A stretch of DNA of 64,000 nucleotides from Pseudaeromonas sp963677375. GTDB lineage: Bacteria; Pseudomonadota; Gammaproteobacteria; Enterobacterales; Aeromonadaceae. The stretch spans positions 496,001 to 560,000 of the forward strand of contig CAXXIF010000004.1 in NCBI GenBank assembly GCA_963677375.2, given 5' to 3'. Positions within the stretch are counted from its first letter, which is position 1; each line of letters opens with the position of its first letter. Under the pieces are notes generated by a model. That model was not told where the DNA came from. It worked only from the letters and a program-made list of their open reading frames with translations, and ran no database searches. Of the stretch, positions 39,975-48,402 are shown in pieces. The position numbers and the translations under genes were made by a program.

Positions 39975-42041
39975 CTAGCAGGCGCAGACCAACAGTAGTA
40001 CGGAACGGGGGCTTAGTTCGTAGGTCGAACCGACCTCGGGCAGGGGGCGACCATGAGAGTTGATGTCGTGGGGCGGGCGTAAGCCGGTATCGACAATCCG
40101 TAGCCAGGTTCCATTCGGATTATGTGGTGGTGGTGGCAGCTCGATGGACAGCGGCTCCCAATACGCATTAAAAAATGCGTAATAATCGGCTTCATGCCCC
40201 AGCGAATAGGCGGTCAGTGCAATGGCCCGTGAGTTATCACTCCAGTCCGGGGCGTAGGGTTTAACACCGTGCCAGACGATTTTTGCATTCTCCAGCGCAT
40301 CACCCAACGAGATCAGATCGGAGGTGCCGCCGCCGCGGATGGCCCGATAGCTCAGCAGTTCGCGAGAAAAACGGAACATCTCTTCTCGCTCCGGGTTCTG
40401 CTCCCAGTTCATCCAGCTGATGGCATTATCCTGACAATAGGCGTTGTTATTGCCTTGCTGGGTGCGCAGTCGCTCATCGCCCATCAGCAACATGGGCGTG
40501 CCGACCGACATGAGATTAATTGTCATCAGGTTCTTGGCTTGGCGTAATCGCAAGGCCAGTAGTTCCGGATCATCTGTTGGCCCCTCGACACCATGATTCC
40601 AGCTGTAGTTGGCATCTGTGCCATCCCGGTTATCTTCCCCATTGGCCAGATTGTGTTTTTGGTCATAACTGACCAGATCCCACAGGGTGAAGCCATCATG
40701 ACAGGTGACAAAATTCAGGCTTTTATGCGGGTCGGCAAAGGGGGCCTGATAGATGTCGGGGCTGCCGGTGAGGCGACTGGCCAGACGAGGCACCATGCAC
40801 CGATCCCCCTTGACGAAGCTACGCACATCATCGCGGAAATGGCCGTTCCACTCGCGCCAGCGCGCGCCCGCCATACGGCCTACCTGATAGAGTCCGCCTG
40901 CATCCCAGGCCTCCGCAAAGATCTTGGTCTCTGCCAGGTTGTAGTCACTGTCGATAGCCAGCAGGGTCGGCGGATCGTTCAGAGGATGACCATTCTTGTC
41001 ACGAGAGAGGATTGATGCCAGATCGAAACGGAAACCATCGATATGCATTTCCTCTTTCCAGAAGCGCAGGCTATCGGTGATCAGCCGTTTGGTCATGGGG
41101 TGGGAGGCATTGAACGTGTTACCGCACCCCGAGTAATTGGTATTGAAGCGACGACTCTCGTCAAGAATATAGAAAGCCGAGTTGTCGAGGCCACGGAAAC
41201 AGAAGGTCGGTCCCTCATCATCGCCTTCAGCGGTGTGGTTATAGACCACATCCAGGATGATCTCGATGTTGGCCTTGTGCAGGGCCTTGACCATGTCACG
41301 GAACTCGTTGAGTACTCCACTGTAGCTGTCATCGCTGGCATATTCAGCGTGAGGGGCAAAAAAACCCATCGGACTATAACCCCAGTAATTGCTATTGCCG
41401 GGACGGGCATCTTGAGGGTCAAACTGAAATACGGGGAGCAGCTCGATGGCTGTGACGCCTAACTCTTTGAGATAGGGGATCTTGTCGATCACACCAGCAT
41501 AGGTTCCACGGCGCTGTGCTGGAAGCCCGGAGCTGGGATCTTTGGTAAAACCGGCGACATGCATCTCATAGACGACAGAGGCAGCCAGCGAATGCCGGGG
41601 CATGCGATCCTCTTCCCAGTCGTATCCAGTAATGTCAATGACGGCGCTCTTGGCGCAACCTTGCAGATTACAGCCCGGCTCGGCAGCCTTATTGCGATCA
41701 TAGTTGGCGGGTAGCACTATGCGCTTGGCATACGGGTCCAGTAGCACCTTTTCCGGTTCCCAGCGATTACCCGGCATATGGAGTAACAGCGTGGGGATAC
41801 GCCAGCCATAGAGTTGGCCGTCCTTGAGCCCGGCAACATGCACATGCCAGTAATAACCGGATCTATGCGTCGGTGCTGTGAGACGAATGACTTCGGGATC
41901 CGTATCCTGTTCGGAACGAAACAGCAACAGCTCCATCTCTTTGGCAAATCGGCCCCAGATTGCAAAGTTGATCCCATTGCGTTCGACGGTCGCGCCGAGT
42001 TCCCGACAGTGGCCGGCGGTAATCACTCTGGTCATATTCAT
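39975..42041 (-). CDS. glgX: Glycogen debranching enzyme GlgX
   Basis: GlgX is a GH13 isoamylase-type enzyme that removes short branches from glycogen. The protein (688 residues from the chosen start) begins with a CBM48-like domain (GATVERNGINFAIWGRFAKE) and then the catalytic barrel. Visible catalytic residues are Asp in GFRFDLAS, Glu in FAEAWDAGG and Asp in TCHDGFTLWD. The frame opens at 42092, but ATG 42041 follows AGGA at better spacing; the choice is not certain. No other glycogen genes are present in the window, although glgX is usually within a glg operon in enterics. Confidence 0.88.
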   Translation of the reverse strand: MNMTRVITAGHCRELGATVERNGINFAIWGRFAKEMELLLFRSEQDTDPEVIRLTAPTHRSGYYWHVHVAGLKDGQLYGWRIPTLLLHMPGNRWEPEKVLLDPYAKRIVLPANYDRNKAAEPGCNLQGCAKSAVIDITGYDWEEDRMPRHSLAASVVYEMHVAGFTKDPSSGLPAQRRGTYAGVIDKIPYLKELGVTAIELLPVFQFDPQDARPGNSNYWGYSPMGFFAPHAEYASDDSYSGVLNEFRDMVKALHKANIEIILDVVYNHTAEGDDEGPTFCFRGLDNSAFYILDESRRFNTNYSGCGNTFNASHPMTKRLITDSLRFWKEEMHIDGFRFDLASILSRDKNGHPLNDPPTLLAIDSDYNLAETKIFAEAWDAGGLYQVGRMAGARWREWNGHFRDDVRSFVKGDRCMVPRLASRLTGSPDIYQAPFADPHKSLNFVTCHDGFTLWDLVSYDQKHNLANGEDNRDGTDANYSWNHGVEGPTDDPELLALRLRQAKNLMTINLMSVGTPMLLMGDERLRTQQGNNNAYCQDNAISWMNWEQNPEREEMFRFSRELLSYRAIRGGGTSDLISLGDALENAKIVWHGVKPYAPDWSDNSRAIALTAYSLGHEADYYAFFNAYWEPLSIELPPPPHNPNGTWLRIVDTGLRPPHDINSHGRPLPEVGSTYELSPRSVLLLVCAC

Positions 42042-42341
42042 GGTAAGCATCCTGTCAACTGTCGTTCCAAGCAGGTGTTTATGGTACTGCATCTGTTCCG
42101 CGGTGGAATAGTTTTGACCAGAAAAGAGGCTTTGAAATGTACTTTTTACCGTTCAACCCGAAATTTGGGGCTCTATCGAGTATTTTTTCCAGGCGCTGAA
42201 TGCTGTATTGATCACGAATTTTAAATTCATCCTTAAAGATCTGGAACTTATAGCAGGGTAATCACTCTAATTTTTCCAGTGGATGGGAGACCGGTATACA
42301 ACCGATGAGTGACAGGGGAGTACGGCAGGGAGTATGAAATC

Positions 42342-42833
42342 GTGATTAAAAAGCTGATGGTTCCAGGGATTTTATGGCTTCTTTGTGTCGGTCTGGTTCA
42401 GGCCCAACAGCCGCCAAATCCGCCACCTCGGGTTTCGCCACTGATCTATGGTACCTGGCAACTGGTGGGGGCATCGATCGCGGTTCCGGTGAACTGCCGT
42501 CGGACTGTCATGCACATATCTCCCGATGGTTTCATCTCGGAGCAGAGCCATTCTGCGCGCGGCGAGTTGTTTTCCTTTCGAGCCAAAGCCCGGATCAAAC
42601 AGGAGGGCAGCCGTTTTGTGTTAACTCTGGGTTCACCGCAGCACAATGGTAAGCCGGATTGCCTGGGCAATCCGGCACAGGTGATTACCCGTCATTTTCT
42701 GAATTCGATACATCTACAGCTCAGCGGCAACCGGCTCTATCACTATCTGGGCAACAATGAGCAGTCCGGTTATTTGCGTTATGAACGCTTGCCTATTGCC
42801 CAGCTTGATCGGTCTACCGTTTCAAGGAATTAG
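42342..42833 (+). CDS. Secreted protein of unknown function
   Basis: I do not recognise this 163-residue protein. It begins with a clean signal peptide (IKKLMVPGILWLLCVGLVQA, cut before QQPPNPPP), a Pro-rich start and then an apparent beta-strand domain (IYGTWQLVGASIAVPVNC, VLTLGSPQ, IHLQLSGNRLYHYLG) with two cysteines that could form a disulphide. The pattern of a small barrel suggests a ligand-binding periplasmic protein, but this is only an impression. The start is GTG 42342, nine bases after AGGGAG. It converges on, and overlaps by 20 bases, the leftward oxidoreductase. The 300 bases before it, shared with glgX, hold divergent AT-rich promoter DNA but no clear element. Confidence 0.6.
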   Translation: MIKKLMVPGILWLLCVGLVQAQQPPNPPPRVSPLIYGTWQLVGASIAVPVNCRRTVMHISPDGFISEQSHSARGELFSFRAKARIKQEGSRFVLTLGSPQHNGKPDCLGNPAQVITRHFLNSIHLQLSGNRLYHYLGNNEQSGYLRYERLPIAQLDRSTVSRN

Positions 42834-43830
42834 CCGACAGCTTCCAGTCAAATGAAACGGCGGCCCGACTCTTTGGCGAGTCCGTTTTTGCGGTCGAGAA
42901 TTGCCATAATGGCAGAAACAGCGCCTCCATCTGACGAGCCCGTTCCAGGTTGAACAGCCCGAGCTCTGCTGCTTCCTCCCCAGTTATTTCGCCTTGCAGA
43001 TAACGGATAAAGTGTGTTGCGACGCTATGATTGGCTGCAATCCAGGGGTTTAACTCCGCAGGTTCGCCCGACGTGACAGGAATACCGTCGGCCAGCAGCG
43101 GTTCGAACCACCAGCCGCGCTCGGGACGAAAACCACCGCGCAGTTGATAAGCGTTCTGGCTGCCGATCAGGGTCATATCAAAGTGCAACCCGGGCATGGG
43201 CCAATCGCAGAGCAGTATGTCAAACAAGGCGCCCTGACAGCTGAATTGCACCGTCATATTGTTGCCCTGTCCTGATTTAACACCGTGAAATTCGAAATCA
43301 TCAAACAGGGTGTAGAGCAGGGAAAAAGGATGCACTACATCTTCGACAAACCACTCTACCGGACTCTTGGGATAGGGAAGGTTGACGCCGACCACCAAGC
43401 AGATGCGACGCAGCTCGCCCAACTCGCCAGCCTGTATCCGCTGTTTCAGTGCCAGTGCGGTCTCGAGTAAAGGAAAGGGATAGCTCACATAGATCTGAGA
43501 TGAGTTTAGCGCAGAAAATTCTGCCTGATTCTCAGGGGTCATACCCAGAGGTTTTTCACAAAGAATGGCTTTGTCTGATAAGGCTTGCAGGTAGCCCAGA
43601 TGACTGGCTGTCGGAGTTGCAATGGTGATGACGTCACAGGCGGATAAGGTCTCCAGTCCGGTGCCAAAATTCGGGATTTGCTCTTCAGTCGCGATCCGGG
43701 CTACCAAGTCTGCATCATGAGCCATCAAGGCATGAAGGGTACAGCCTGCTTTGCGAAGGCCAGCTACATGGACTCGCCCCCAATTGCTACCTATGACTCC
43801 GGCGAGGAGTGCTGGTTTGTCTGTTTTCAT
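42814..43830 (-). CDS. Gfo/Idh/MocA family oxidoreductase
   Basis: This 338-residue NAD(P)-dependent oxidoreductase has the family dinucleotide fold at the N-terminus (AGVIGSNWGRVHVAG) and the catalytic-lysine motif CEKPLG near residue 95, followed by the beta-sheet substrate domain. The middle has VEWFVEDVVHPFSLLY. The substrate (sugar-like or otherwise) cannot be told. ATG 43830 follows CGGGAAT. It is a single gene, separated from phoQ by a region with repeats, and overlaps the convergent unknown gene at its end. Confidence 0.8.
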   Translation of the reverse strand: MKTDKPALLAGVIGSNWGRVHVAGLRKAGCTLHALMAHDADLVARIATEEQIPNFGTGLETLSACDVITIATPTASHLGYLQALSDKAILCEKPLGMTPENQAEFSALNSSQIYVSYPFPLLETALALKQRIQAGELGELRRICLVVGVNLPYPKSPVEWFVEDVVHPFSLLYTLFDDFEFHGVKSGQGNNMTVQFSCQGALFDILLCDWPMPGLHFDMTLIGSQNAYQLRGGFRPERGWWFEPLLADGIPVTSGEPAELNPWIAANHSVATHFIRYLQGEITGEEAAELGLFNLERARQMEALFLPLWQFSTAKTDSPKSRAAVSFDWKLSANSLKR

Positions 43831-43892
43831 TTTTATTCCCGTGAGTGTTATTGCAGACGAGTCTGCTTGCCCGTCTTGTGTTGTTATGACGT

Positions 43893-43930
43893 ATTAAATC
43901 AGGCCAGCTCTTGAGCTGGCCTGATTTAAT
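43893..43930. repeat. 38-bp perfect palindrome between phoQ and the oxidoreductase gene
   Basis: Eighteen bases (43893-43910) are exactly inverted at 43913-43930 with only two bases between. The core is TCAGGCCAGCTC/GAGCTGGCCTGA with AT-rich ends. On the minus strand it follows phoQ and could act as a terminator, though the T-run is weak. Otherwise it might be an operator or cruciform. Confidence 0.6.
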
Positions 43931-43971
43931 GCGGAGTTGTTCGAGACCACATTAAGGGAGCTCGGAACTAT

Positions 43972-44003
43972 ATGCAATTACTCCAGCATGCAATTACTCC
44001 AGC
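43972..44003. repeat. Perfect 16-bp tandem duplication
   Basis: ATGCAATTACTCCAGC occurs twice in a row (43972-43987 and 43988-44003), directly followed by a CCGGGAG/CTCCCGG hairpin (44003-44009 with 44019-44025). It is probably a recent slip or duplication in non-coding DNA downstream of phoQ. Confidence 0.85.
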
Positions 44004-44054
44004 CGGGAGCAATGACGCCTCCCGGTGGTGATATTCCGTCTGGAGCGGGGGATA

Positions 44055-45476
44055 CTAAGCCGGACGATTAAAACGCAAGTTAAAACGGGCGCCTCCCAAT
44101 TCACTCTGCATGATGGTCATTACACCGCCATAGGTTTGCATAATCTCGGTAGCCACCGCCAAACCAATGCCTTGGCCGGGCTTGAATGTATCCACGCGTA
44201 CACCCCGTTGCAGAATTTGCTCTCGGCGGTTGGCGGGAACCCCAGGCCCATCATCGGAGACATCCAAGACCAGTTGTTCCTGATCGGCATACAGGTGGAT
44301 CTCCACATACTCCAGGCAATACTTGCAGGCGTTTTCCAGTATGTTGCCGACGATCTCCATGAAATCATTCCGATCGCCGTAGAAGAAGAGCCCCTGCTCG
44401 CAGGAGAGTGTCAACACCACACCTTTTCGGGCGTAGACCTTCTGCAAGGCGTTACAGAGTGGCGTCACCAGTTCTTCAACATCATGCTGTTGTTGAAACA
44501 GCCCCAACTCGGGGCCGGTACCGGCGCGACGCAGGTAATAGCCAATTTGTTGGGAGATCCGGCTGATCTGCTCCTGCATCAAGGGCTCTTGCTCCACCAG
44601 TTGTTCCGGGCTTTGTCGTAACGAATGGAAACTCGACTGCAGTACGGCCAACGGGGTTTTGATGCTATGGGCCAGATCATCCAGTGAATGGCGATAGCGC
44701 TCCAACTGTTGTCGCTGTTGCTGCAAGAGCAGGTTCAGGTTGTTGACCAGGTAGGTGAGCTCCCGTGGCGGGACAAATTCCAGCTGCTGGGTCTTGCCTT
44801 GTTCCAGCAACTGTAAGGCTTCGGCCAGGTGATCGATCGGGCGCAGACTCCATTTGGCAGCAATCCAGACAATCGGCAGCAGGATCAGCAGGTTGACGAG
44901 AGTGACCGCTTGAAACGCATGCCACAGATAGGAGTTGTCCTCGCGCTCTTCCGGGACCGTATCGACCATGACGACCCGGAGTTCCGGCCGGTCCGCGGTT
45001 GCCGGGTAATGCTGTACCTTGGCAAAGTAACTGTACTCATCGATGTGCCTGAGCAGACTATCCTCCTCCTCGGGCAAGAGATTTCCCTCCCGATCATGGG
45101 AACCTGGGAGGAGTCTGGGATTGTTAATTTCATACAGGCCTTCATGACGCAGCCATTCCTGGGACAGTCGTTTGTGAAATTCCGGTAGATCGCGGGATTG
45201 CCAGAGTAACTGATTATCCGCGCTGAATACCCAGGTAGCATAAAGGTGCCCACGCAGGGCGCTGTCGGGCGCGGTCAATTTGAGCTGACCATCGCGGAGT
45301 TGCACCAGCGACATAAAGGTGTCGATGTCGCGCTCCATCCACTGATTGGTGTAGCGTAGTTGCATCATGTTCTGACCCAGGATCGCCAAAATGGCGTAGA
45401 TCATGGAGATCAGCAACAGTCCAACCGCTGTGCCGGCGATGAAACGCAGCCGCAGAGATCCGGATAGGGCTCTCAT
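44055..45476 (-). CDS. phoQ: Sensor histidine kinase PhoQ
   Basis: PhoQ senses low Mg2+, acid pH and cationic peptides and phosphorylates PhoP. The 473-residue protein has two helices (about 9-32 and 190-212) around a periplasmic sensor, then HAMP, the DLAHSIKTPLAVLQ H-box (His near 275), which is PhoQ-like, and the ATPase with NILENACKYCLEYVE. In the periplasmic part only a short acidic cluster is seen (LLPEEEDS), less dense than the acidic patch of the E. coli sensor, so the response to Mg2+ may differ. It overlaps phoP by four bases. Confidence 0.9.
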   Translation of the reverse strand: MRALSGSLRLRFIAGTAVGLLLISMIYAILAILGQNMMQLRYTNQWMERDIDTFMSLVQLRDGQLKLTAPDSALRGHLYATWVFSADNQLLWQSRDLPEFHKRLSQEWLRHEGLYEINNPRLLPGSHDREGNLLPEEEDSLLRHIDEYSYFAKVQHYPATADRPELRVVMVDTVPEEREDNSYLWHAFQAVTLVNLLILLPIVWIAAKWSLRPIDHLAEALQLLEQGKTQQLEFVPPRELTYLVNNLNLLLQQQRQQLERYRHSLDDLAHSIKTPLAVLQSSFHSLRQSPEQLVEQEPLMQEQISRISQQIGYYLRRAGTGPELGLFQQQHDVEELVTPLCNALQKVYARKGVVLTLSCEQGLFFYGDRNDFMEIVGNILENACKYCLEYVEIHLYADQEQLVLDVSDDGPGVPANRREQILQRGVRVDTFKPGQGIGLAVATEIMQTYGGVMTIMQSELGGARFNLRFNRPA

Positions 45477-46147
45477 GCGGGAACATCAAAGCGATAACCC
45501 TGACCGCGCACGGTTTGGATCGCATCAGGCTGATCCTCGACCTGCATCTTGCGGCGCAGACGCCCCATCAGCACATCGATGGTATGGGTTTCTCTGAGAT
45601 CGGCATCGGCATAGAGCTGAAACATCAGGGTTTCCTTGCTGACAATCTCCCCGGAACGGCGCATCAGAAACTCCAGGATCTGGTATTCAAAGGCCGTGAG
45701 TTTGACCACCAGTTCATGGAGCTTGAGTTCTTTCCGGCTCAAATCCAGCAAATAGGGGGGAGCCTGAATTAACGAGGAGGCCAGTCCGCTGGCCCGGCGA
45801 ACCAAGGCATTGGCTCGGGCTACGACCTCTTCAAGCTGGAATGGTTTGGTGACGTAATCATCGGCTCCGGCTTCGAGCCCTTTCACCTTGTCTTCCCAAG
45901 CATCTCGCGCCGTCAGGATCAGAATTGGGAAGTTAATTCCGGCAAGGCGCCAACGCTGGATCAGGGTCAAACCATCCTCATCGGGTAAACCCAGATCGAC
46001 AATTGCCATATCCAGTTCATGCTCCTGGCTGTAATAATCGGCTTCGCGGGCATCGCTGGCGCTGTCAACCAAATGTCCCAGTGTCTGGAGTTGCACACAG
46101 AGATGGTGACGGAGTAACAGGTTATCTTCGACCAGCAAAATTCGCAT
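45473..46147 (-). CDS. phoP: Response regulator PhoP
   Basis: PhoP is an OmpR-type regulator. The 224-residue protein closely follows enterobacterial PhoP: MRILLVEDNLLLRHHL, phospho-acceptor in AIVDLGLPDEDGL (Asp near 51), GADDYVTKPF near 102, and the winged helix with ETHTIDVLMGRLRRK and TVRGQGYRFDVP. GAGGTATAG precedes the ATG. A PhoP-box promoter lies upstream. It controls Mg2+ uptake and outer-membrane modification genes in relatives; which genes it controls here is unknown. Confidence 0.94.
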   Translation of the reverse strand: MRILLVEDNLLLRHHLCVQLQTLGHLVDSASDAREADYYSQEHELDMAIVDLGLPDEDGLTLIQRWRLAGINFPILILTARDAWEDKVKGLEAGADDYVTKPFQLEEVVARANALVRRASGLASSLIQAPPYLLDLSRKELKLHELVVKLTAFEYQILEFLMRRSGEIVSKETLMFQLYADADLRETHTIDVLMGRLRRKMQVEDQPDAIQTVRGQGYRFDVPA

Positions 46148-46257
46148 TTGCTATACCTCAAATGGAAGTGAAGGGATGATATCAGGCCTCTTGAGCCTTG
46201 AGCCATGGCGCGTCTGTCGGAACAATAACAACGCTAAACCAGACCAGAATCGACACC

Positions 46258-46293
46258 ATTCTAGCGAACCTTCCTTGAACTCTGGATAAACCA
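46258..46293 (-). promoter_or_regulatory. PhoP-box promoter of phoPQ
   Basis: On the minus strand TGGTTTA (46293-46287), a 5-base gap, and AGTTCA (46281-46276) match the PhoP direct repeat (G/T)GTTTA-N5-(G/T)GTTTA well in the first half and in four of six positions in the second. Twelve bases on lies the -10 TAGAAT (46263-46258), the spacing used at known PhoP-activated promoters. A further TGGTTTA lies at 46241-46235, downstream of the predicted start. Confidence 0.6.
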
Positions 46294-46424
46294 GCTAATA
46301 TTTTATCAAGTTATCAATACGATAAGGTGAGGTGCCGCGAGGGGGATTCTACTTCTCCCTGCCGGAGCCATGGGGTAGTATGAGGCCGTTATCAGAATGT
46401 TGGTGCATGAAGACGGAGAGCCAT

Positions 46425-46877
46425 ATGTTTAAAGAATTCAAAGAGTTTGCCATGCGTGGCAATGTGGTGGACATGGCCGTTGGTATCGTGATCGGTGGTG
46501 CCTTCGGAACCATAGTCAAGAGTCTGGTGGATGATGTTCTGATGCCACCCATCGGGCTGTTGCTGGGTGGCGTCGATTTTTCAGACTTTTTTGTGGTGAT
46601 GAAAGAGGGGGCCAAGGTGGCTGCGCCTTACCACACACTGGCAGATGCCAAGGCGGCGGGTGCCGTGACCTTGAATCTGGGGCTATTTGTCAATTCGGTC
46701 ATCAGCTTCACCATCATGGCGTTCGCACTGTTTATGCTGGTCAAGGTCATGAACAAGTTACGGATGGAAAAGGCAGCCGCACCGGCCGAACCCACCACCA
46801 AGAGCTGCCCCCATTGCTGCACCGATATACCTATCCAGGCCAAACGCTGCCCCCATTGCACCTCTGATTTAGGCTGA
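46425..46877 (+). CDS. mscL: Large-conductance mechanosensitive channel MscL with zinc-ribbon-like tail
   Basis: MscL opens on high membrane tension and releases solutes during osmotic downshock. The first 115 residues are standard: MFKEFKEFAMRGNVVDMAVG, helix 1 with GGAFGTIV, the loop and helix 2 (VNSVISFTIMAFALFMLV). Instead of the usual cytoplasmic helix ending in EIRDLL, the tail after TTKS carries two CPHC-type pairs (CPHCC...RCPHC, about 127-146), which look like a small zinc ribbon. The protein is 150 residues (E. coli 136). ATG 46425 follows ACGGAGAG. It is divergent from phoPQ. Confidence 0.93.
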   Translation: MFKEFKEFAMRGNVVDMAVGIVIGGAFGTIVKSLVDDVLMPPIGLLLGGVDFSDFFVVMKEGAKVAAPYHTLADAKAAGAVTLNLGLFVNSVISFTIMAFALFMLVKVMNKLRMEKAAAPAEPTTKSCPHCCTDIPIQAKRCPHCTSDLG

Positions 46878-46966
46878 GATAGCCAGCGTTTTTGTTGGTT
46901 GCATCCTGCTGTGGTGATTCAACCCCTCCAGGATGCAATCCTGTGTCTCCAGACTGGAGTGACTCT

Positions 46967-47530
46967 ATGAGGCGGCTAGCCCGACTGCTTGTGCTGTTGC
47001 TTTTAGCCGGTTGTAGCGATAAGCAGCCGGTTAATGAAATCACCAATGGACCGGCGCAAATTGCCGAAACTTTTTATCGTCTCTTGCAGGCTCATCCGCT
47101 GGTTGATCTGCCGGAGCCTGCGCAGTACCGGGATTTTCGGCCCTTGCTGCAACAGAGCCTGTTACGCCGTCTGGAACAGGCTTACGCGGTGGACCAACAA
47201 GGTCACAGAGCTGAACCGGAACCCACGCCGCCGCTGTCACAGGGGAGTCTGTTTACCTCCCTGTTCGAGGGGATGACAGATTTCGAGCTGATCGCATGCC
47301 AGAGCAAAAAAATGACCAGTCGATGTCAGTTTCGCTTGATCTATGACAATCAGGGGAAAACCGTAGAGTGGCAGGATGAGCTCCGTTTGCGCCAGGGCCG
47401 TCTCGGCTGGCAAGTCGAGGACGTTGTCTATGGTGGCAACTGGGACTTCGCGCCCAAGGGAACCCTGACCTCCCGGCTGGATACCATTATTGCCATGGTG
47501 CCCGCAGCCGTTGAAAAATTGGAAAAATAA
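46967..47530 (+). CDS. Lipoprotein of unknown function
   Basis: This 187-residue protein has a lipobox (LLLLAGC, Cys near residue 16) and so should be anchored to the inner or outer membrane. The rest is a soluble domain with an N-terminal helix (AQIAETFYRLLQAHPL) and C-terminal strands (CQFRLIYDNQGKTVEWQDELRLR, VEDVVYGGNWDF), resembling the fold of nuclear-transport-factor-like or DUF3828-type proteins; I do not claim a family. Two extra cysteines (near 105 and 114) may pair. ATG 46967 follows TGGAGTGA. It lies between mscL and the carbonic anhydrase gene in the same direction. Confidence 0.65.
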   Translation: MRRLARLLVLLLLAGCSDKQPVNEITNGPAQIAETFYRLLQAHPLVDLPEPAQYRDFRPLLQQSLLRRLEQAYAVDQQGHRAEPEPTPPLSQGSLFTSLFEGMTDFELIACQSKKMTSRCQFRLIYDNQGKTVEWQDELRLRQGRLGWQVEDVVYGGNWDFAPKGTLTSRLDTIIAMVPAAVEKLEK

Positions 47531-47578
47531 CGCGACGGGAAGTTCAAGGGTTTCTGCTGGCATGAAGCAAAGCAGGTT

Positions 47579-47598
47579 CCGGGGCCACAGAGCCCCGG
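47579..47598 (+). terminator. Weak hairpin before the carbonic anhydrase gene
   Basis: CCGGGGC pairs with GCCCCGG across six bases. No T-run follows, so termination is doubtful. Confidence 0.3.
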
Positions 47599-47617
47599 CA
47601 TTGGGATATTATTTATC

Positions 47618-48361
47618 ATGCAAAAAATGACTGTACTGGCGGCTTTACTGTGTTCCGCAATCGGGTTGCCTGCCACTCAAGCCGCCGAATCGGCGCACTG
47701 GGGCTATGAAGGTGACGTTGCACCGGCTAACTGGGGTCAACTCAGCGCCGAATATGCCACCTGTGGTACTGGTAAAAACCAGGCTCCGGTGGATATTCAT
47801 GGCACGGTCAAGGCCAAGCTGCCGTCGCTGCCTTTCCACTATCAGGCCGGGGGGCAGGAGATCATCAATAATGGCCACACCGTCCAGGTGGTGTACGCCG
47901 ATGGTAGCCAGCTCACCGTAGATGGTGCCGCCTTCACTCTCAAGCAGTTTCATTTTCATGCCCCCAGCGAGAACCTGATCCAGGGCCGGCAATATCCGCT
48001 GGAAGTGCATCTGGTACACAGTGATAACGAGGGTAACCTGGCTGTGGTGGGTCTGATGTTCAAGGAGGGGAAGGCCAATCCGTTGCTGACGACGTTATGG
48101 CAACAACTGCCCCAACATGCGGGTGACACCTTGACGCTGAGCAAGTCGGTTAACGTCGCCGATCTGTTGCCCAAGGATCACAGCTACTATCGCTTTGCTG
48201 GCTCCCTGACCACGCCGCCCTGTACTGAAGGGGTACGCTGGTTGGTATTGAAGAAGCCAATGACGGCCTCCAAGGCCCAAATCGAACAGTTTGCCAAACT
48301 GATGGGGCATCCGAATAACCGTCCGGTACAACCCGTGGGGGCGCGACTGATCGTCGAATAA
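47618..48361 (+). CDS. Periplasmic alpha-class carbonic anhydrase
   Basis: The enzyme interconverts CO2 and bicarbonate. The 247-residue protein has a signal peptide (about 22 residues, ending TQA before AESAHWGYEG). The three zinc histidines appear as FHFHAPSEN (His-X-His near 110-112) and EVHLVH near 128. GKNQAPVDIHG and LTTPPCTEGVRW, hallmarks of the alpha class, are present, and two cysteines (in ATCGTGKN and PPCTEG) can form the stabilising disulphide. Such periplasmic enzymes help supply bicarbonate and buffer pH. It is followed by a strong terminator. Confidence 0.94.
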   Translation: MQKMTVLAALLCSAIGLPATQAAESAHWGYEGDVAPANWGQLSAEYATCGTGKNQAPVDIHGTVKAKLPSLPFHYQAGGQEIINNGHTVQVVYADGSQLTVDGAAFTLKQFHFHAPSENLIQGRQYPLEVHLVHSDNEGNLAVVGLMFKEGKANPLLTTLWQQLPQHAGDTLTLSKSVNVADLLPKDHSYYRFAGSLTTPPCTEGVRWLVLKKPMTASKAQIEQFAKLMGHPNNRPVQPVGARLIVE

Positions 48362-48378
48362 CGGTGAAGCTCCTGAAG

Positions 48379-48402
48379 CGGCCTGAGTATCAGGCCGTTT
48401 TT
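48379..48402 (+). terminator. Carbonic anhydrase gene terminator
   Basis: CGGCCTGA (48379-48386) pairs with TCAGGCCG (48390-48397) over GTA, followed by five T. Confidence 0.9.
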
